A stretch of DNA of 64,000 nucleotides from Photobacterium sanctipauli (GCF_003026495.1 NZ_PYMA01000008.1:124001-188000), one strand, 5' to 3'; counted from the first letter of the stretch, positions 37,934 through 50,351 are shown. Made by a program: numbers and translations. The notes: a model not told the origin generated them from the sequence alone.

Positions 37934-38875
37934 TCAGCCTTTGCGAACGATAGGTTGGTAGACAAACGGCTCGCCAACAGCGCTGCCCTGCGCACCTTGG
38001 CTATCGAGGTTGCGGCCAATGTCGGTCATCGCCAACCAGCGGTTTTCGCACCACTCCGGCGCCAGCAAGGTTGGCTTGCGTGCGCTGGCTGACACGCGGT
38101 GGAACACGACGTCTGGCGGGGTCAGGCGGATCATCTCGGAGGCAATATCAGTGTATTGCTCTAGCGTGAGCTCGGATAAGCGCCCGGCCTTCCATGACAA
38201 GCCCATGATGCTGCCTTCGACAATGTGCAGCGGGTGAAGCTTGATACCATCGACACCGGCGGCCACCGTGCGGCGAATCGTCTCGAGGTTGTCCTCCTTG
38301 GTGTCCCCCGGCAGTCCGACAATCAAGTGGGCGCATACTTTCAACCCCAGCGCGCGGGCACGCTTGGTGATCGCCTCGTAGCAAGCAAAGTCATGGCCGC
38401 GGTTGATACGCTTCAACGTTTTGTCATTGGCCGTCTGCAAGCCGAGCTCTAGCCAAATTTCATAGCCCTGCTCATGGTAGCTGGCCAATAATTCCAATAC
38501 CTCATCCGGCACGCAATCCGGACGGGTGCCCACACACAGACCGACAATGTCGGCAGCCTCCAGGGCTTCCTCATACATCGCCTTCAGTGTTTGTACCTCG
38601 GCATAGGTGCTGGTGTAGGCCTGGAAGTAAGCCAGATAGCGCTTGGCGCGGTTAACCTCGCCGGCACGCTGCTGCAATTGCTCGCCGATGGGCTTGTACT
38701 GCGCTTGCTCGTCGGCAAAAGAGGCAACATTGCAGAAGGTGCAGCCACCGCGGCCAATGGTGCCGTCGCGGTTCGGACAGCTAAACCCACCGTGCAAAGT
38801 CAGTTTGTGCACCTTCTCTCCATAGCGGCGTTGTAAGTCTTGTCCAAAAGTATTGACCAGTTCATGCAGCTGCAT
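37934..38875 (-). CDS. yhcC: Radical SAM protein, YhcC family
   Basis: TIGR01212-type radical SAM protein of unknown reaction. 313 residues from MQLHELVNTFGQDL (38875), which aligns with E. coli YhcC; an upstream GTG at 38914 would add 13 unconserved residues. The [4Fe-4S] ligands are Cys33, Cys45 and Cys48 (CPNRDGTIGRGGCTFC), a CX11-12CX2C spacing typical of this family, not the classical CX3CX2C. Other conserved blocks: AYFQAYTSTYAEV, GTRPDCVPDEVL, GLPGDTKEDNLETI. It lies divergent from gltB, as in E. coli. Confidence 0.92.
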   Translation of the reverse strand: MQLHELVNTFGQDLQRRYGEKVHKLTLHGGFSCPNRDGTIGRGGCTFCNVASFADEQAQYKPIGEQLQQRAGEVNRAKRYLAYFQAYTSTYAEVQTLKAMYEEALEAADIVGLCVGTRPDCVPDEVLELLASYHEQGYEIWLELGLQTANDKTLKRINRGHDFACYEAITKRARALGLKVCAHLIVGLPGDTKEDNLETIRRTVAAGVDGIKLHPLHIVEGSIMGLSWKAGRLSELTLEQYTDIASEMIRLTPPDVVFHRVSASARKPTLLAPEWCENRWLAMTDIGRNLDSQGAQGSAVGEPFVYQPIVRKG

Positions 38876-39092
38876 CTTGTCACCCAATGTGTCGGTTGTT
38901 GAAAAAAGCGGCACAGGTTAACACTGAATACCCGCCTAGAATTTGTGCCAAAGCAAAAAAAGCCAATATTTTCGTGCTTCACTTTGGCTGAAACTAAGCA
39001 ACAACATGCTGAAACAGTCGGTAAACACCGCCATTTATTCATAACCTTATAGCCAGCAGGGTTACTAGCAGGATTTTATGCAAAATGAGAAC

Positions 39093-39151
39093 CATTCCCG
39101 AATATTCACCCAGCAAAAAGCAAAAATGATGCATTCTGGGTAAAGGGAATG
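39093..39151. repeat. Interrupted inverted repeat upstream of gltB
   Basis: CATTCCC (39093-39099) and ACCCAG (39108-39113) pair with CTGGGT (39136-39141) and GGGAATG (39145-39151), giving a 6 + 7 bp stem with an internal loop that contains the palindrome GAATATTC. It lies about 330 bases before gltB, more likely a regulator-binding region than a transcript structure. Confidence 0.5.
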
Positions 39152-39349
39152 ATGGCTTGAGGTTAATTTTTGTTGGTAATTAATAAATCAAAAATGTAGG
39201 ATAGTTACAGCTGTGTGCAATTTATGAACAATAAATGTGACTGTATATTGCCAATTCAGAGTGATATATGTCGCAGCCCTTCAAAAAAGTAGTCCTTTCG
39301 CATACCAGAGCGAGAGTGCCACAGAATTTCGTTTGCTTGTGATATTGAA

Positions 39350-39415
39350 CATCACCCGACTGCAAACACCATTATCGACCGCCGGACAGGAGTCCATTAC
39401 AGGCTGTCGGTGATG
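39350..39415 (+). promoter_or_regulatory. Structured leader upstream of the first gltB
   Basis: CATCACCCGAC (39350-39360) pairs with GTCGGTGATG (39406-39415), one C bulged, enclosing about 45 bases with a second hairpin, GGAC-AGGA-GTCC (39384-39395). It ends 67 bases before the gltB ATG. It could be an RNA element in the mRNA leader. It matches no riboswitch I know. Confidence 0.4.
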
Positions 39416-39482
39416 CCAAAACAAAATTAGGGATAACTCAGATGCCTGGATCGGCGTCTGTTGAAACTGGAAGGAAGTATCT

Positions 39483-42400
39483 ATGACAGATCAAGAGCTG
39501 AATGCTCAGGGACTTTATGTGCCTGAATTAGAGCACGATGCCTGTGGTATCGGCTTTGTGGCCCACTTGAAGAACCGCAAATCCCATGAAATCGTCACCC
39601 AAGCCCTTGATATGCTTGCACGGATGGAACACCGTGGAGGCCAAGGCTGTGACCCTTGTAGTGGTGATGGTGCCGGTATTCTGCTGCAAAAACCCCATGA
39701 GTTTCTTCTTGAAGAAACCGTCAAGCAAGGTATCCGCCTGCCGGGCTTCGAGCAATACGGTGTGGGTGTGGTGCTATTCCCTAAAGACGAATACAAACGC
39801 CAGCAGTGCCGCGATATTCTAGAGCGCAATGCCAAACGCCTTGACCTAGAAGTGATCGGCTACCGTGTGCTACCTGTCGACAACTCGATGATTGGTGACG
39901 ATCCGCTGAGCACCGAGCCGCAGTTCGAGCATGTATTCATCACCGGTGGTGCCAACCTTGACCCGGCCGAGCTAGAGCGCAAGCTATACGTATTGCGTAA
40001 CTATACCGTTCGCGTATGCCTGGAAAGCATCTCGAACATCGGCGACGATTTCTACATTAACTCTCTGTCATACAAGACATTGGTGTACAAAGGCCAGCTA
40101 ACCACAGAGCAAGTGCCTCAGTACTTCCTAGATTTACAAAACCCGTCGATGGTAACGGCGCTGGCGTTGGTGCACTCTCGCTTCTCGACCAACACCTTCC
40201 CTAAATGGCGCTTAGCGCAGCCTTTCCGTTACATTGCCCACAACGGTGAAATCAACACGGTTCGCGGTAACCTGAACTGGATGAAGGCCCGTGAAGCCAT
40301 TCTTGAATCTGAGCTATTCAGCCAGCAAGAAATCGACATGCTATTGCCTATCTGCCAGGAAGGCAGCTCGGATTCATCCAACTTCGACATGGCGTTGGAG
40401 CTATTGGTGCTGTCCGGCCGCAGCCTGCCGCATGCGCTAATGATGCTGATCCCTGAGGCTTGGCAAGAAAACAAGAACATGGATCCGAAGCGCCGCGCCT
40501 TCTACCAGTACCATGCCAACGTGATGGAACCATGGGATGGCCCGGCATCCGTATGTTTCACCGACGGTGTCCAGGTAGGTGCAACCCTTGACCGAAACGG
40601 CCTGCGCCCATCGCGCTACACCGTGACCAAAGACGACTTCCTCGTCATGGCATCGGAGTCTGGCGTGGTTGAAATTGAGCCGGAAAACGTCCAGTTCCGC
40701 GGCCGCCTGCAACCAGGCCGTATCTTCGTTGCCGACCTAGAGCAAGGTCGCATCATTTCCGACGAAGAAGTCAAAGACTCTATCGCTTCGGCCCAGCCTT
40801 ACGAGCAGTGGGTGAAAGACAACCTGCTAACGCTAAAGAGCCTGCCAGAAGCAGACAACATGCACCACCAGCCAACGCCAGAACGCCTGCTGCACCACCA
40901 GCAAGCATTCGGTATGAGCTCGGAAGAAGTCAATGACATCATCGTACCGCTGGCGAAAACAGGCTATGAGCCACTAAGCGCCATGGGTGCCGACTGGCCG
41001 CTGGCTGTGCTGTCGCACCAGTCGCAGCACCTGTCCAACTACTTCAAGCAGTTGTTCGCCCAGGTAACCAACCCGCCGATCGACCCGATCCGCGAGCGTA
41101 TGGTTATGTCGCTGAACACCTACCTAGGTAAAGATCAGAACCTATTAACAGAAACCCCTGAGCACTGCCAGAAGGTTGAGATTGAGTCGCCGGTACTCAG
41201 CAATGCCGAGCTGGAAAAACTGCGTGCCATCGATAACGAGCACCTGCAGGCCAAAACGCTGGATATCGTGTTCCGTGCCAGCGGCGAAGACGGCAAGCTA
41301 GAGCGCGCCCTGAAGCGTATCTGCCAGTACTCGGAAGATGCGGTTAACGACGGCTACTCGATCATTATCCTGACCGACCGCGCGGTAAACTCCAACCATG
41401 CTGCCATCCCGGCAATGCTGGCGGTGGGTGCGGTTCACCACCACCTGATCCGCAAAGGCCTGCGTGCCAAGTGTGACATCGTGGTTGAAACCGGTGATGC
41501 GCGTGAAACCCACCACTTTGCAACCTTGGTGGGCTACGGTGCCAACGCGGTTAACCCGTACTTGGTCACCGAAACCATCGTTGACCTACAGCGCAAGCGT
41601 AAGCTTGACCCGCAAACGCCAACCGAAGAGTTGTTCAACAACTACCGCAAGGGTGTGAACAGCGGCCTGTTGAAGATTTTCTCCAAGATGGGTATCTCAA
41701 CGCTGCAGTCCTACCACGGTGCACAAATCTTTGAAGCATTGGGGATCAGCAAGTCTGTGGTTGATAAGTACTTCACCGGTACCGTTTCGCGTATCCAGGG
41801 CCTGACCATTGATGATATCGCCAAGGAAGTATTGGTTCGCCACCGCCTTGGCTACCCGACACGTGAAGTGCCTATCCAAATGCTGGATGTCGGTGGTGTC
41901 TACCAGTGGAAGCAGCGTGGTGAAAAACACCTGTTCAACCCAGAAACCATTTCATTGCTTCAGCAGTCGACCCGCGGCAAGGACTATGCTCAATTCAAAG
42001 AGTACGCCCAAGCTGTCGATGCCCAGGGCGATGACGCAGCCACTCTGCGTAGCCAACTTGATTTTATCAAGAACCCAACCGGTTCAATCCCGTTGGCAGA
42101 GGTTGAGCCTATCGAGAGCATCCTCAAGCGTTTTGCCACCGGTGCAATGAGCTTCGGCTCTATCTCGTACGAAGCTCACTCGACCCTGGCGGTAGCAATG
42201 AACCGCATCGGCGCCAAGTCGAACTCGGGCGAGGGCGGCGAAGATCCGGCTCGCTTCGAGAAGAATGACAACGGTGACTGGGAGCGCTCTGCTATCAAGC
42301 AGGTAGCATCAGGCCGCTTCGGTGTAACCTCTTACTACCTGACCAACTCTGATGAAATTCAGATCAAGATGGCGCAGGGTGCGAAGCCGGGTGAAGGTGG

Positions 42401-44030
42401 TCAGCTACCAGGCGACAAGGTTGATGACTGGATCGGCGCGACGCGTCACTCGACCCCAGGTGTCGGCTTGATTTCGCCACCGCCACACCACGATATTTAC
42501 TCTATCGAAGACTTGGCACAGCTGATCTACGATCTGAAAAACGCCAACCGCGCAGGCCGCGTCAACGTCAAGCTGGTATCGGAAGCCGGTGTCGGTACGA
42601 TTGCCTCAGGTGTTGCCAAGGCGAAGGCCGACGTTGTGCTTATCGCAGGCTTCGACGGCGGTACGGGTGCATCTCCGATGTCGTCTATCCGTCACACGGG
42701 TCTGCCTTGGGAGCTAGGTCTGGCTGAAACCCACCAGACGCTACTGAAGAACGGCCTGCGTAACCGTATCGTTGTACAGACCGACGGCCAGATGAAAACC
42801 CCGCGTGACCTTGCTGTCGCCACCCTACTGGGTGCCGAGGAGTGGGGCGTGGCAACAGCCGCCTTGGTGGTTGAAGGCTGTATCATGATGCGTAAGTGTC
42901 ACAAGAACACTTGCCCGGTGGGTATCGCAACCCAGAACAAGACTTTGCGTGAGCGCTTCGACGGTCGTGTCGAAGACGTGGTGACTTTCTTCCAGTACAT
43001 GGCTGAAGGCCTGCGTGAAATCATGGCTGAGCTAGGCTTCCGTACGGTTGACGAAATGGTTGGTCAATCGCATAAGCTGAAGATCCGCGAAGACATCGGC
43101 CACTGGAAGTACAAGAACCTCGATCTAAGCCCTGTGCTATTTATCGAGCCTGCCCGTGAGGAAGACGGTGTTTACAACCAGCGCGAGCAGAACCATAACC
43201 TTGAAGCAGTACTGGATCGCAAGCTAATTGAAGCGGCGGCCCCTGCGCTGTACGAAGGCAAGCAAGTGGATGCCGAGTTTGACATCATCAACACCGACCG
43301 CAGTGCCGGTACTATGCTGTCGAATGAAATCTCTAAGATTTACAAAGACAAAGGCTTGCCACAGCCAATGAACGTTAAGTTCAAGGGCTCGGCGGGACAG
43401 AGCTTCGGCGCCTTCTTGGCCAAGAACGTTAAGTTCGAAGTGGAAGGTGATGCCAACGACTACTGGGGTAAGGGCCTATCGGGCGGTACGCTAGTGCTTT
43501 ACCCGGATGCCAAGTCTGACATTATCCCAGAAGACAACATCGTAGTGGGTAACGTATGTTTCTACGGTGCCACATCAGGCGAGTCATACATCCGCGGTAT
43601 GGCGGGTGAGCGCTTCTGTGTGCGTAACTCTGGCGCCAAGGTGGTTGTTGAGGGCGTGGGCGACCACGGCTGTGAATACATGACTGGCGGTGTCGCCGTT
43701 ATCCTGGGCCAGACAGGCCGTAACTTTGCCGCGGGCATGAGTGGCGGTGTGGCTTATGTTTGGGATCAGTTCGAAGACTTCGATACCAAGCTAAACCCTG
43801 AGTTGGTCGACCTAGACCCAATCGAGCAGGAAGACAAAGATCTGCTGCGCGACATGCTAACCAAGCACGTTGAACTCACCGGCAGTACTGTTGCAGAAAC
43901 CTTCCTATCTAACTTCGAGGCGAACCTTGAGAAGATGGTGAAAGTGATGCCAAGGGATTACAAGGCAGTACTACAAAAGCGCAAGACAGAAGCAGAAAAC
44001 AAGGAAGAGTTGGAGGCCGTCAATGGGTAA
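39483..44030 (+). CDS. gltB: Glutamate synthase large subunit, operon 1
   Basis: NADPH-GOGAT alpha subunit making two glutamates from glutamine and 2-oxoglutarate. 1515 residues. The propeptide is expected to be removed to expose Cys21 (DACGIGF) as the N-terminal glutaminase nucleophile. Domains: class II amidotransferase (21-~420), central domain, FMN-binding synthase domain (~820-1210) with the [3Fe-4S] ligands Cys1133, Cys1139 and Cys1144, and a C-terminal beta-helix (~1270-1490). Codons are those of a highly expressed gene. It is clearly not the E. coli-type GltB: the type and length differ from the second copy at 45888. AGGAAG precedes the ATG. Overlaps gltD by 8 bases. Confidence 0.96.
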   Translation: MTDQELNAQGLYVPELEHDACGIGFVAHLKNRKSHEIVTQALDMLARMEHRGGQGCDPCSGDGAGILLQKPHEFLLEETVKQGIRLPGFEQYGVGVVLFPKDEYKRQQCRDILERNAKRLDLEVIGYRVLPVDNSMIGDDPLSTEPQFEHVFITGGANLDPAELERKLYVLRNYTVRVCLESISNIGDDFYINSLSYKTLVYKGQLTTEQVPQYFLDLQNPSMVTALALVHSRFSTNTFPKWRLAQPFRYIAHNGEINTVRGNLNWMKAREAILESELFSQQEIDMLLPICQEGSSDSSNFDMALELLVLSGRSLPHALMMLIPEAWQENKNMDPKRRAFYQYHANVMEPWDGPASVCFTDGVQVGATLDRNGLRPSRYTVTKDDFLVMASESGVVEIEPENVQFRGRLQPGRIFVADLEQGRIISDEEVKDSIASAQPYEQWVKDNLLTLKSLPEADNMHHQPTPERLLHHQQAFGMSSEEVNDIIVPLAKTGYEPLSAMGADWPLAVLSHQSQHLSNYFKQLFAQVTNPPIDPIRERMVMSLNTYLGKDQNLLTETPEHCQKVEIESPVLSNAELEKLRAIDNEHLQAKTLDIVFRASGEDGKLERALKRICQYSEDAVNDGYSIIILTDRAVNSNHAAIPAMLAVGAVHHHLIRKGLRAKCDIVVETGDARETHHFATLVGYGANAVNPYLVTETIVDLQRKRKLDPQTPTEELFNNYRKGVNSGLLKIFSKMGISTLQSYHGAQIFEALGISKSVVDKYFTGTVSRIQGLTIDDIAKEVLVRHRLGYPTREVPIQMLDVGGVYQWKQRGEKHLFNPETISLLQQSTRGKDYAQFKEYAQAVDAQGDDAATLRSQLDFIKNPTGSIPLAEVEPIESILKRFATGAMSFGSISYEAHSTLAVAMNRIGAKSNSGEGGEDPARFEKNDNGDWERSAIKQVASGRFGVTSYYLTNSDEIQIKMAQGAKPGEGGQLPGDKVDDWIGATRHSTPGVGLISPPPHHDIYSIEDLAQLIYDLKNANRAGRVNVKLVSEAGVGTIASGVAKAKADVVLIAGFDGGTGASPMSSIRHTGLPWELGLAETHQTLLKNGLRNRIVVQTDGQMKTPRDLAVATLLGAEEWGVATAALVVEGCIMMRKCHKNTCPVGIATQNKTLRERFDGRVEDVVTFFQYMAEGLREIMAELGFRTVDEMVGQSHKLKIREDIGHWKYKNLDLSPVLFIEPAREEDGVYNQREQNHNLEAVLDRKLIEAAAPALYEGKQVDAEFDIINTDRSAGTMLSNEISKIYKDKGLPQPMNVKFKGSAGQSFGAFLAKNVKFEVEGDANDYWGKGLSGGTLVLYPDAKSDIIPEDNIVVGNVCFYGATSGESYIRGMAGERFCVRNSGAKVVVEGVGDHGCEYMTGGVAVILGQTGRNFAAGMSGGVAYVWDQFEDFDTKLNPELVDLDPIEQEDKDLLRDMLTKHVELTGSTVAETFLSNFEANLEKMVKVMPRDYKAVLQKRKTEAENKEELEAVNG

Positions 44031-45495
44031 GCCTACTGGATTTTTAGAGTTTGGCCGTGAGCTGCCAAAGAAGTTAGAGCCTAGCGTTCGAATTCAGGAC
44101 AACAAGGAGTTTGTCCTGAACGAAGAATTCGGCGATAAGATCAATACACAGGCTTCACGCTGTATGGATTGTGGCGTTCCTTTCTGCCACAACTCATGCC
44201 CGATCGGGAACATTATTCCCGAGTTTAACGATGCAGTTTACCGCGATAGCTGGGAAGAAGCGTGGAACATCCTGAGTTCGACCAACAACTTCCCGGAGTT
44301 TACCGGTCGTGTTTGCCCAGCCCCTTGTGAGAGCGGCTGTGTACTGGGTATCAACCAAGACCCAATCACGATTTGTAATATCGAGAAAACCATTGTTGAA
44401 ACCGCGTACCGCGAAGGGTACGCGAAACCGAAAACACCACGCTCGCGCACAGGTAAAACAGTCGCGATCATCGGCTCGGGCCCTGCGGGCCTAGCCGCGG
44501 CCGAGCAGCTAAACAGTGCCGGCCACTGCGTAACGGTGTTTGAGCGCGACGAAAAAGTGGGTGGCCTGCTTCGCTTCGGGATCCCGGATTTCAAGCTTGG
44601 CATGGATGTTATCGACCGTAAGATCAACCTAATGGCAGAAGCGGGCATCAAGTTCGAAGTCAACGCCCACGTTGGTGTTGATATCAACGCCCAGCAACTT
44701 CGCCAAGACTTTGATGTTGTGCTGCTAACCGGTGGCTCTACCGTGCCGCGTAACCTGCCAATCCCGGGCCGCGAGCTGAAAGGTGTTCATTTCGCCATGG
44801 AATTCCTGGCGCAGAACAACCGTCGTGCCAACGACATGGATCTGAAAACCGAAGAAATCCACGCCAAAGACAAGCATGTGGTTGTTATCGGCGGTGGTGA
44901 TACGGGCTCTGACTGTGTGGGTACCTCCAACCGCCACGGTGCTGCCAGCATTACCCAGGTTGAGATCATGCCGATCCCGCCGGAGAAGCGTCCAGCCAAC
45001 CAGCCATGGCCGTCATACCCGATGATCATGAAAACCTCGACGTCGCACGAGGAAGGTTGTGAGCGCCATTGGAATATCTTGACCAAAGAGTTCATTGGCG
45101 ACGAGGCGGGCAACGTCAAAGCACTGCGTATCGCTGACATCCAGTGGGAAGAAGCCAAGGCCGGCGAGCGTCCGAACTTCACCGAGGTGGCAGGCTCTGA
45201 GCGTATCATCCCTTGTGATATGGCCTTCCTGGCAATGGGTTTCCTACACCCTGAGCCGACAGGTGTCCTTGCCCAACTTGATATCAAGTTGGACGAGCGT
45301 GGCAATGTGGCAACCCAAAGCTTTGCAACCAACCAGAAAGGCGTGTTTGCGGCAGGCGATATGCGTACCGGCCAGTCTCTGGTGGTACGTTGTATCAACG
45401 AAGGCCGTGAATGTGCCCGTGAAATCGATGACTTCCTGATGGGTAACACCAACCTGGAAGCCAAGGCAGATTCGCTGATGCTTTCGAATGCCTAA
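44023..45495 (+). CDS. gltD: Glutamate synthase small subunit, operon 1
   Basis: Beta subunit that feeds NADPH electrons through FAD and [4Fe-4S] clusters to the large subunit. 490 residues. N-terminal cysteine clusters CMDCGVPFCHNSCPIGN and CPAPCESGCVLG, FAD-binding GSGPAGLAAAEQL (about 152-164), NADPH-binding GGGDTGSDCVGT, and a C-terminal GVFAAGDMRTGQSLVV. It differs from the E. coli-type GltD encoded at 50364 in the N-terminus ([15 protein letters not shown]) and in several inserts. The ATG lies inside the end of gltB, so synthesis is coupled. Confidence 0.95.
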   Translation: MGKPTGFLEFGRELPKKLEPSVRIQDNKEFVLNEEFGDKINTQASRCMDCGVPFCHNSCPIGNIIPEFNDAVYRDSWEEAWNILSSTNNFPEFTGRVCPAPCESGCVLGINQDPITICNIEKTIVETAYREGYAKPKTPRSRTGKTVAIIGSGPAGLAAAEQLNSAGHCVTVFERDEKVGGLLRFGIPDFKLGMDVIDRKINLMAEAGIKFEVNAHVGVDINAQQLRQDFDVVLLTGGSTVPRNLPIPGRELKGVHFAMEFLAQNNRRANDMDLKTEEIHAKDKHVVVIGGGDTGSDCVGTSNRHGAASITQVEIMPIPPEKRPANQPWPSYPMIMKTSTSHEEGCERHWNILTKEFIGDEAGNVKALRIADIQWEEAKAGERPNFTEVAGSERIIPCDMAFLAMGFLHPEPTGVLAQLDIKLDERGNVATQSFATNQKGVFAAGDMRTGQSLVVRCINEGRECAREIDDFLMGNTNLEAKADSLMLSNA

Positions 45496-45548
45496 CCGCG
45501 CCCTTTGCAAACAGGCAAATAGGTAGATAGGCAAATAGCACAAACACC

Positions 45549-45575
45549 AAGCCGGCTCCGATGAGCCGGCTTTTT
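45549..45575 (+). terminator. Intrinsic terminator of gltBD operon 1
   Basis: 10-bp stem AAGCCGGCTC/GAGCCGGCTT, loop CGAT, followed by further T. Confidence 0.93.
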
Positions 45576-45701
45576 ATTTCGTCAAACGTCCCTGCCCTAC
45601 ATTTATCCTCCTCCTGCCCTCTCCATAGTGCCAAATGGGATCTCACTCGCGATATTACTTAATGGTACTGAGACCCGAGATGTTAAACACTCGGTGAAAG
45701 T

Positions 45702-45730
45702 TTGACCTTTTTGTAAATACTCGTTAACTT
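45702..45730 (+). promoter_or_regulatory. Candidate promoter of gltBD operon 2
   Basis: TTGACC, 17-base spacer, TAACTT. It would give a leader of about 150 bases before the second gltB. Confidence 0.4.
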
Positions 45731-45887
45731 GAAAGGTCGCTGGAAGCACATAAATATCGATAGCCGTACCCTATACGCGCAAAAAAATATCAAAGGAAAC
45801 AGTGCTGAGGTAAGTTCTCGATAGCCAGGATGGCCATCAAAAATGCAGTAAAACTGCTTAATCAGGCAGAAGCAAGGGAGAGTTGCA

Positions 45888-48800
45888 ATGACGCTGTATG
45901 ACCCAATGCTAGACAAAGATAACTGTGGCTTTGGATTAATTGCCCACATAGAAGGGGAAACCAGCCACAAATTAGTACGAACTGCTATTTCGGCACTGGA
46001 TCGCATGACCCACCGGGGCGGGATAGCAGCCGATGGCAAGACCGGCGATGGCTGCGGCCTGCTAATGAAAAAACCCGATAGCTTCTATCGCATTGTCGCC
46101 GAAGAAAAAGGCTGGAAGCTATCGCGCGAATTTGCCCTTGGCATGATCTTTCTTAGCCAAGACCCGGTACGCGCCGAACAAGCCCGCACCATCATTAACG
46201 AAGAGCTGGCAAAGGAAACCCTGTCCTTGGTTGGCTGGCGTGAAGTCCCGATCAACCCACAGGTGCTCGGTCCGATTGCAACCGAAACACTGCCGACCAT
46301 CGAGCAAGTCTTCGTCAATGCCCCTGCCGGCTGGAAGCCGCGTGACATCGACCGCCGTCTCTATATCGCCCGCCGCCGCATTGAAAAACGTATCACCCAA
46401 GATCCTGACTTTTATATCTGTAGCCTATCAACCCAAGTGACGGTTTATAAAGGGCTGTGTATGCCTGCCGACTTGCCCCGGTTCTACCTAGATCTGGGCG
46501 ACATCAGGCTAGAATCATCTATCTGTTTGTTCCACCAGCGCTTTTCAACCAACACCCAACCCCGCTGGCCGCTGGCTCAACCTTTCCGCTACCTGGCGCA
46601 CAATGGTGAAATCAACACTATCGCCGGTAACCGCCAATGGGCACGGGCACGTGCCTACAAGTTTTCCTCGCCGTTGCTACCGGATTTGCCAACCGCCGCG
46701 CCGTTTGTCAACGAAACGGGCTCCGACTCATCGAGCCTCGACAATATGCTTGAGCTGTTCCTGTCCGGCGGTATGGATCTGTTCCGAGCCATGCGAATGC
46801 TGGTGCCGCCTGCGTGGCAAAACCACCCGGATATGGATCCGGAGCTGCGGGCATTTTATGACTTTAACTCCATGCACATGGAACCTTGGGACGGCCCCGC
46901 TGGCATCGTGATGTCTGACGGCCGCTATGCCGCGTGTAACCTTGACCGCAACGGCTTGCGCCCTGCCCGCTACGTGATCACCAAGGACAAGCTGATCACC
47001 CTGGCTTCTGAAGTCGGTATTTGGGATTACGCCCCCGATGAAGTGGCAGAAAAAGGCCGGGTCGGCCCGGGGGAGTTGTTGGTCATTGATACCAAGTTCG
47101 GCAAAACGTGGCACTCCAAGGACATCGATAATGAGTTGATGAGCCGCCATACCTACAAAGATTGGATGGATAGCCATGTTAAGCGGCTGATCCCCTTCGA
47201 GGATTTGGGCGACGAACAAGTCGGTAGCCGTTCGCTGGACGATCACGAGCTTAGCACCTACCAAAAACTGTATGGCGTCAACCGCGAAGAACTCGACCAA
47301 GTCTTGCGGGTGATCGGCGAAAACGGCCAAGAGGCAACCGGGTCTATGGGCGACGATGCCCCTATGGCCGTCCTCTCCTCGAAAGAGCGTGCCGTCACCG
47401 ACTATTTCAGGCAGATGTTTGCTCAGGTGACCAACCCGCCAATCGACCCGCTTCGCGAAAAGCACGTGATGTCGCTGGCAACCTGTATCGGCCGCGAAAT
47501 GAACGTGTTCAACGAAACCGACGGCCACGCCTACCGCGTTGCCTTCGGCTCGCCGGTGTTGCTGTATTCGGATCTGGTTCAGCTGCTCGAGTTGGATAAC
47601 CAGCACTACCGCAACAGCATTGTCGACATCAACTTCGACCCAAGCGAAAAAGATCTCCAGCAGGCAATTATTGATGTTTGCGATCAAGCCGAGCGCTTGG
47701 TGCAAAATGGGACCGTGCTGCTGGTGTTGTCCGACCGTGGCATCAACCCTGGCAAATTACCCATTCCGGCAGCCATGGCTGTCGGTGCGGTACAAAACCG
47801 GCTGGTGGAAAGAAACCTCCGTTGCGATGCCAATATCGTGATTGAAACCGCCACCGCCCGCGATCCGCACCAGTTTGCCGTCTTGCTTGGCTTCGGGGCG
47901 ACGGCGGTTTACCCGTACCTTGCCTACGAGTCGCTCGGCAAGCTGATTGATAGCGGCGCGATCTCCAAGCCATACCGCGAGGTCATGGCGAACTTCCGCA
48001 ACGGGATCAACAAAGGACTGTATAAAATCATGTCCAAGATGGGGATCTCGACCATCGCCTCCTACCGCTGCTCGATGCTGTTCGAGGCCGTTGGCCTTAG
48101 CGACGAGGTGATCGACCTCTGCTTCAAGGGCGTTTCCAGCCGTATTCAAGGCGCCGGCTTTGCCGACTTCCAACAGGACTTGTTCAACCTCAACCGCCGT
48201 GCCTGGCTCAAGCGCAAGCCCATCGAGCATGGCGGCCTGTTGAAATATGTCCACGGCGGTGAATTCCACGCCTATAACCCGGATGTGGTTGGCACGCTAC
48301 AAAAAGCGGTTAAATCGGGCGATTACCAGGATTACCTCGCCTTTGCCCAGCAAGTAAACGAACGCCCCGTCGCGGCCATTCGTGACTTGCTGGCGCTGAA
48401 ACAGTCGGACAGCCCAATTGACATTGAGCAGGTTGAAGCCGCCACTGAATTGTATAAGCGCTTTGACTCCGCAGCGATGTCGATTGGCGCCCTCAGCCCG
48501 GAAGCGCACGAGGCATTAGCCATTGCCATGAACCGCCTTGGCGGTTTCTCAAACTCCGGCGAGGGCGGCGAGGATCCCCGCCGCTTCAATAGCGAGCGCA
48601 ACTCGCGGATCAAGCAGGTTGCTTCCGGTCGGTTCGGGGTGACCCCACATTACCTGGCCAATGCCGATGTCATCCAGATCAAGGTCGCCCAAGGGGCAAA
48701 ACCCGGCGAAGGCGGCCAGTTACCGGGCCACAAGGTCACCACCGAAATCGCCAAGCTTCGCTACGCGGTACCCGGCGTAACCCTGATTTCACCCCCACCG

Positions 48801-50351
48801 CACCATGATATTTACTCGATTGAAGATCTCGCCCAGCTGATTTTCGACCTCAAGCAGGTCAACCCATCGGCGATGGTCTCGGTCAAATTGGTGTCCGAGC
48901 CGGGTGTCGGCACCATCGCCACCGGCGTTGCCAAGGCTTATGCCGATCTGATCACCATCTCCGGTTACGACGGTGGTACCGGTGCCAGCCCGCTCACCTC
49001 GGTGAAGTATGCCGGTAGCCCGTGGGAACTCGGCCTGGCCGAAACACAGCAGGCACTGGTTGCCAACGGCCTTCGCCACAAGATCCGCTTGCAGGTCGAC
49101 GGGGGGCTTAAAACCGGGCTTGATGTTGTTAAGGCTGCAATCCTCGGCGCCGAAAGCTTCGGCTTCGGTACCGCCCCAATGGTGGCTTTGGGCTGCAAAT
49201 ACTTGCGGATCTGCCACCTCAACAACTGTGCGACTGGGGTCGCGACACAGGACGAAACCCTGCGCCGGGATTTCTTCAAGGGCTTGCCCGAGCAAGTCAT
49301 GAATTACTTTGTTGGCCTCGGGGAAGAAGTACGGGAGCTGCTTGCCCAGCTAGGGGTAGAAAAGCTCACCGACTTGATTGGCCGAACAGATTTGTTCGAG
49401 GTGCTCGAGGGCTTCACCGCCAAGCAGAGCAAGCTCGACCTATCGCCTATCCTGGCAACGGCTACGCCGCTGGCGGGCAAAACCCTCTATTGCAGCGAGC
49501 CGAATACGCCTTTCGACGATGCCAAGCTCAGCGCCGAGCTGCTTGAACAGGCACTGCCTGCGATTGACCAGCGCAGCGGCATGGATATCTACCGCGAGAT
49601 CCGCAATACCGACCGCTCTGTCGGTGCCCGCTTGTCTGGCGAAATTGCGTTACGTTACGGCAACCAGGGAATGGCGGCGAGCCCAATCAACCTCCACCTT
49701 ACCGGCACGGCCGGCCAATCCTTCGGGGTTTGGAATGCGGGCGGCCTGAATTTATACCTGACAGGCGATGCCAACGACTATGTCGGCAAGGGGATGACCG
49801 GGGGCGAAATCATCATCCGCCCACCGCAAGGTTCGGCCTTTAAGTCCAGCGACGCCACCATCATCGGCAATACCTGCCTATACGGGGCAACCGGCGGCAA
49901 GTTGTTCGCAGCCGGCAAGGCTGGCGAGCGCTTTGCGGTACGCAACTCAGGCACCGTCGCCGTGATCGAGGGAGCCGGTGATAACGCTTGCGAGTATATG
50001 ACTGGCGGTATCATCGCCATTCTAGGCAAAACCGGGGTTAACTTCGGCGCGGGGATGACCGGCGGCTTTGCCTATATCCTCGATGAAGACGGCGATTTTG
50101 CCGGGCGCGTGAACCAAGAGCTGGTTGAGGCAATCCCGCTGGAAGATCTTAAAATCCACCAGGAGCACCTGCGTGGCCTGATCGACCAGCACCTCGAGCA
50201 AACGGGCTCAGACCGGGCGCAGGAGATCTTGGCTGAATTCGATGCTTGGATCCCGCGTTTCTACCTTGCCAAGCCGAAATCAGCGGATGTTAACACCCTG
50301 CTCGGCCACCAAAGTCGCTCGTCTGCCGAGCTACGCGTTCAAGCACAATAG
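45888..50351 (+). CDS. gltB: Glutamate synthase large subunit, operon 2 (E. coli type)
   Basis: Second GOGAT alpha subunit, 1487 residues, and the one that aligns end to end with E. coli GltB, including the identical C-terminus [14 protein letters not shown] apart from one or two residues. The nucleophile after processing is Cys13 ([15 protein letters not shown]). The [3Fe-4S] ligands are Cys1103, Cys1109 and Cys1114 ([12 protein letters not shown]). GGGAGAG precedes the ATG. Codon choice is less biased than in operon 1, with more GCC and GGC, suggesting lower expression. gltD follows 12 bases downstream. Confidence 0.97.
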   Translation: MTLYDPMLDKDNCGFGLIAHIEGETSHKLVRTAISALDRMTHRGGIAADGKTGDGCGLLMKKPDSFYRIVAEEKGWKLSREFALGMIFLSQDPVRAEQARTIINEELAKETLSLVGWREVPINPQVLGPIATETLPTIEQVFVNAPAGWKPRDIDRRLYIARRRIEKRITQDPDFYICSLSTQVTVYKGLCMPADLPRFYLDLGDIRLESSICLFHQRFSTNTQPRWPLAQPFRYLAHNGEINTIAGNRQWARARAYKFSSPLLPDLPTAAPFVNETGSDSSSLDNMLELFLSGGMDLFRAMRMLVPPAWQNHPDMDPELRAFYDFNSMHMEPWDGPAGIVMSDGRYAACNLDRNGLRPARYVITKDKLITLASEVGIWDYAPDEVAEKGRVGPGELLVIDTKFGKTWHSKDIDNELMSRHTYKDWMDSHVKRLIPFEDLGDEQVGSRSLDDHELSTYQKLYGVNREELDQVLRVIGENGQEATGSMGDDAPMAVLSSKERAVTDYFRQMFAQVTNPPIDPLREKHVMSLATCIGREMNVFNETDGHAYRVAFGSPVLLYSDLVQLLELDNQHYRNSIVDINFDPSEKDLQQAIIDVCDQAERLVQNGTVLLVLSDRGINPGKLPIPAAMAVGAVQNRLVERNLRCDANIVIETATARDPHQFAVLLGFGATAVYPYLAYESLGKLIDSGAISKPYREVMANFRNGINKGLYKIMSKMGISTIASYRCSMLFEAVGLSDEVIDLCFKGVSSRIQGAGFADFQQDLFNLNRRAWLKRKPIEHGGLLKYVHGGEFHAYNPDVVGTLQKAVKSGDYQDYLAFAQQVNERPVAAIRDLLALKQSDSPIDIEQVEAATELYKRFDSAAMSIGALSPEAHEALAIAMNRLGGFSNSGEGGEDPRRFNSERNSRIKQVASGRFGVTPHYLANADVIQIKVAQGAKPGEGGQLPGHKVTTEIAKLRYAVPGVTLISPPPHHDIYSIEDLAQLIFDLKQVNPSAMVSVKLVSEPGVGTIATGVAKAYADLITISGYDGGTGASPLTSVKYAGSPWELGLAETQQALVANGLRHKIRLQVDGGLKTGLDVVKAAILGAESFGFGTAPMVALGCKYLRICHLNNCATGVATQDETLRRDFFKGLPEQVMNYFVGLGEEVRELLAQLGVEKLTDLIGRTDLFEVLEGFTAKQSKLDLSPILATATPLAGKTLYCSEPNTPFDDAKLSAELLEQALPAIDQRSGMDIYREIRNTDRSVGARLSGEIALRYGNQGMAASPINLHLTGTAGQSFGVWNAGGLNLYLTGDANDYVGKGMTGGEIIIRPPQGSAFKSSDATIIGNTCLYGATGGKLFAAGKAGERFAVRNSGTVAVIEGAGDNACEYMTGGIIAILGKTGVNFGAGMTGGFAYILDEDGDFAGRVNQELVEAIPLEDLKIHQEHLRGLIDQHLEQTGSDRAQEILAEFDAWIPRFYLAKPKSADVNTLLGHQSRSSAELRVQAQ

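Larger units (their letters stand above)
38876..39482. other. Long divergent intergenic region, yhcC / first gltB
   Basis: 607 AT-rich bases without a convincing ORF. It contains two interrupted inverted repeats (39093-39151 and 39350-39415, listed separately), the second within the expected gltB leader. A TATATT -10-like element lies near 39244-39249 but lacks a good -35, as in an activated promoter. Confidence 0.6.
45496..45887. other. Intergenic region between the two gltBD operons
   Basis: 392 bases with the terminator of operon 1 (45549-45575) and a candidate promoter for operon 2 (45702-45730). No coding sequence of note. Confidence 0.6.

Noticed and set aside
46728-47705. 325-codon open frame antisense to the second gltB
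   Set aside because: Mirror frame of a GC-rich, highly conserved gene; no Shine-Dalgarno, no recognisable domain, and the sense strand is certainly coding.
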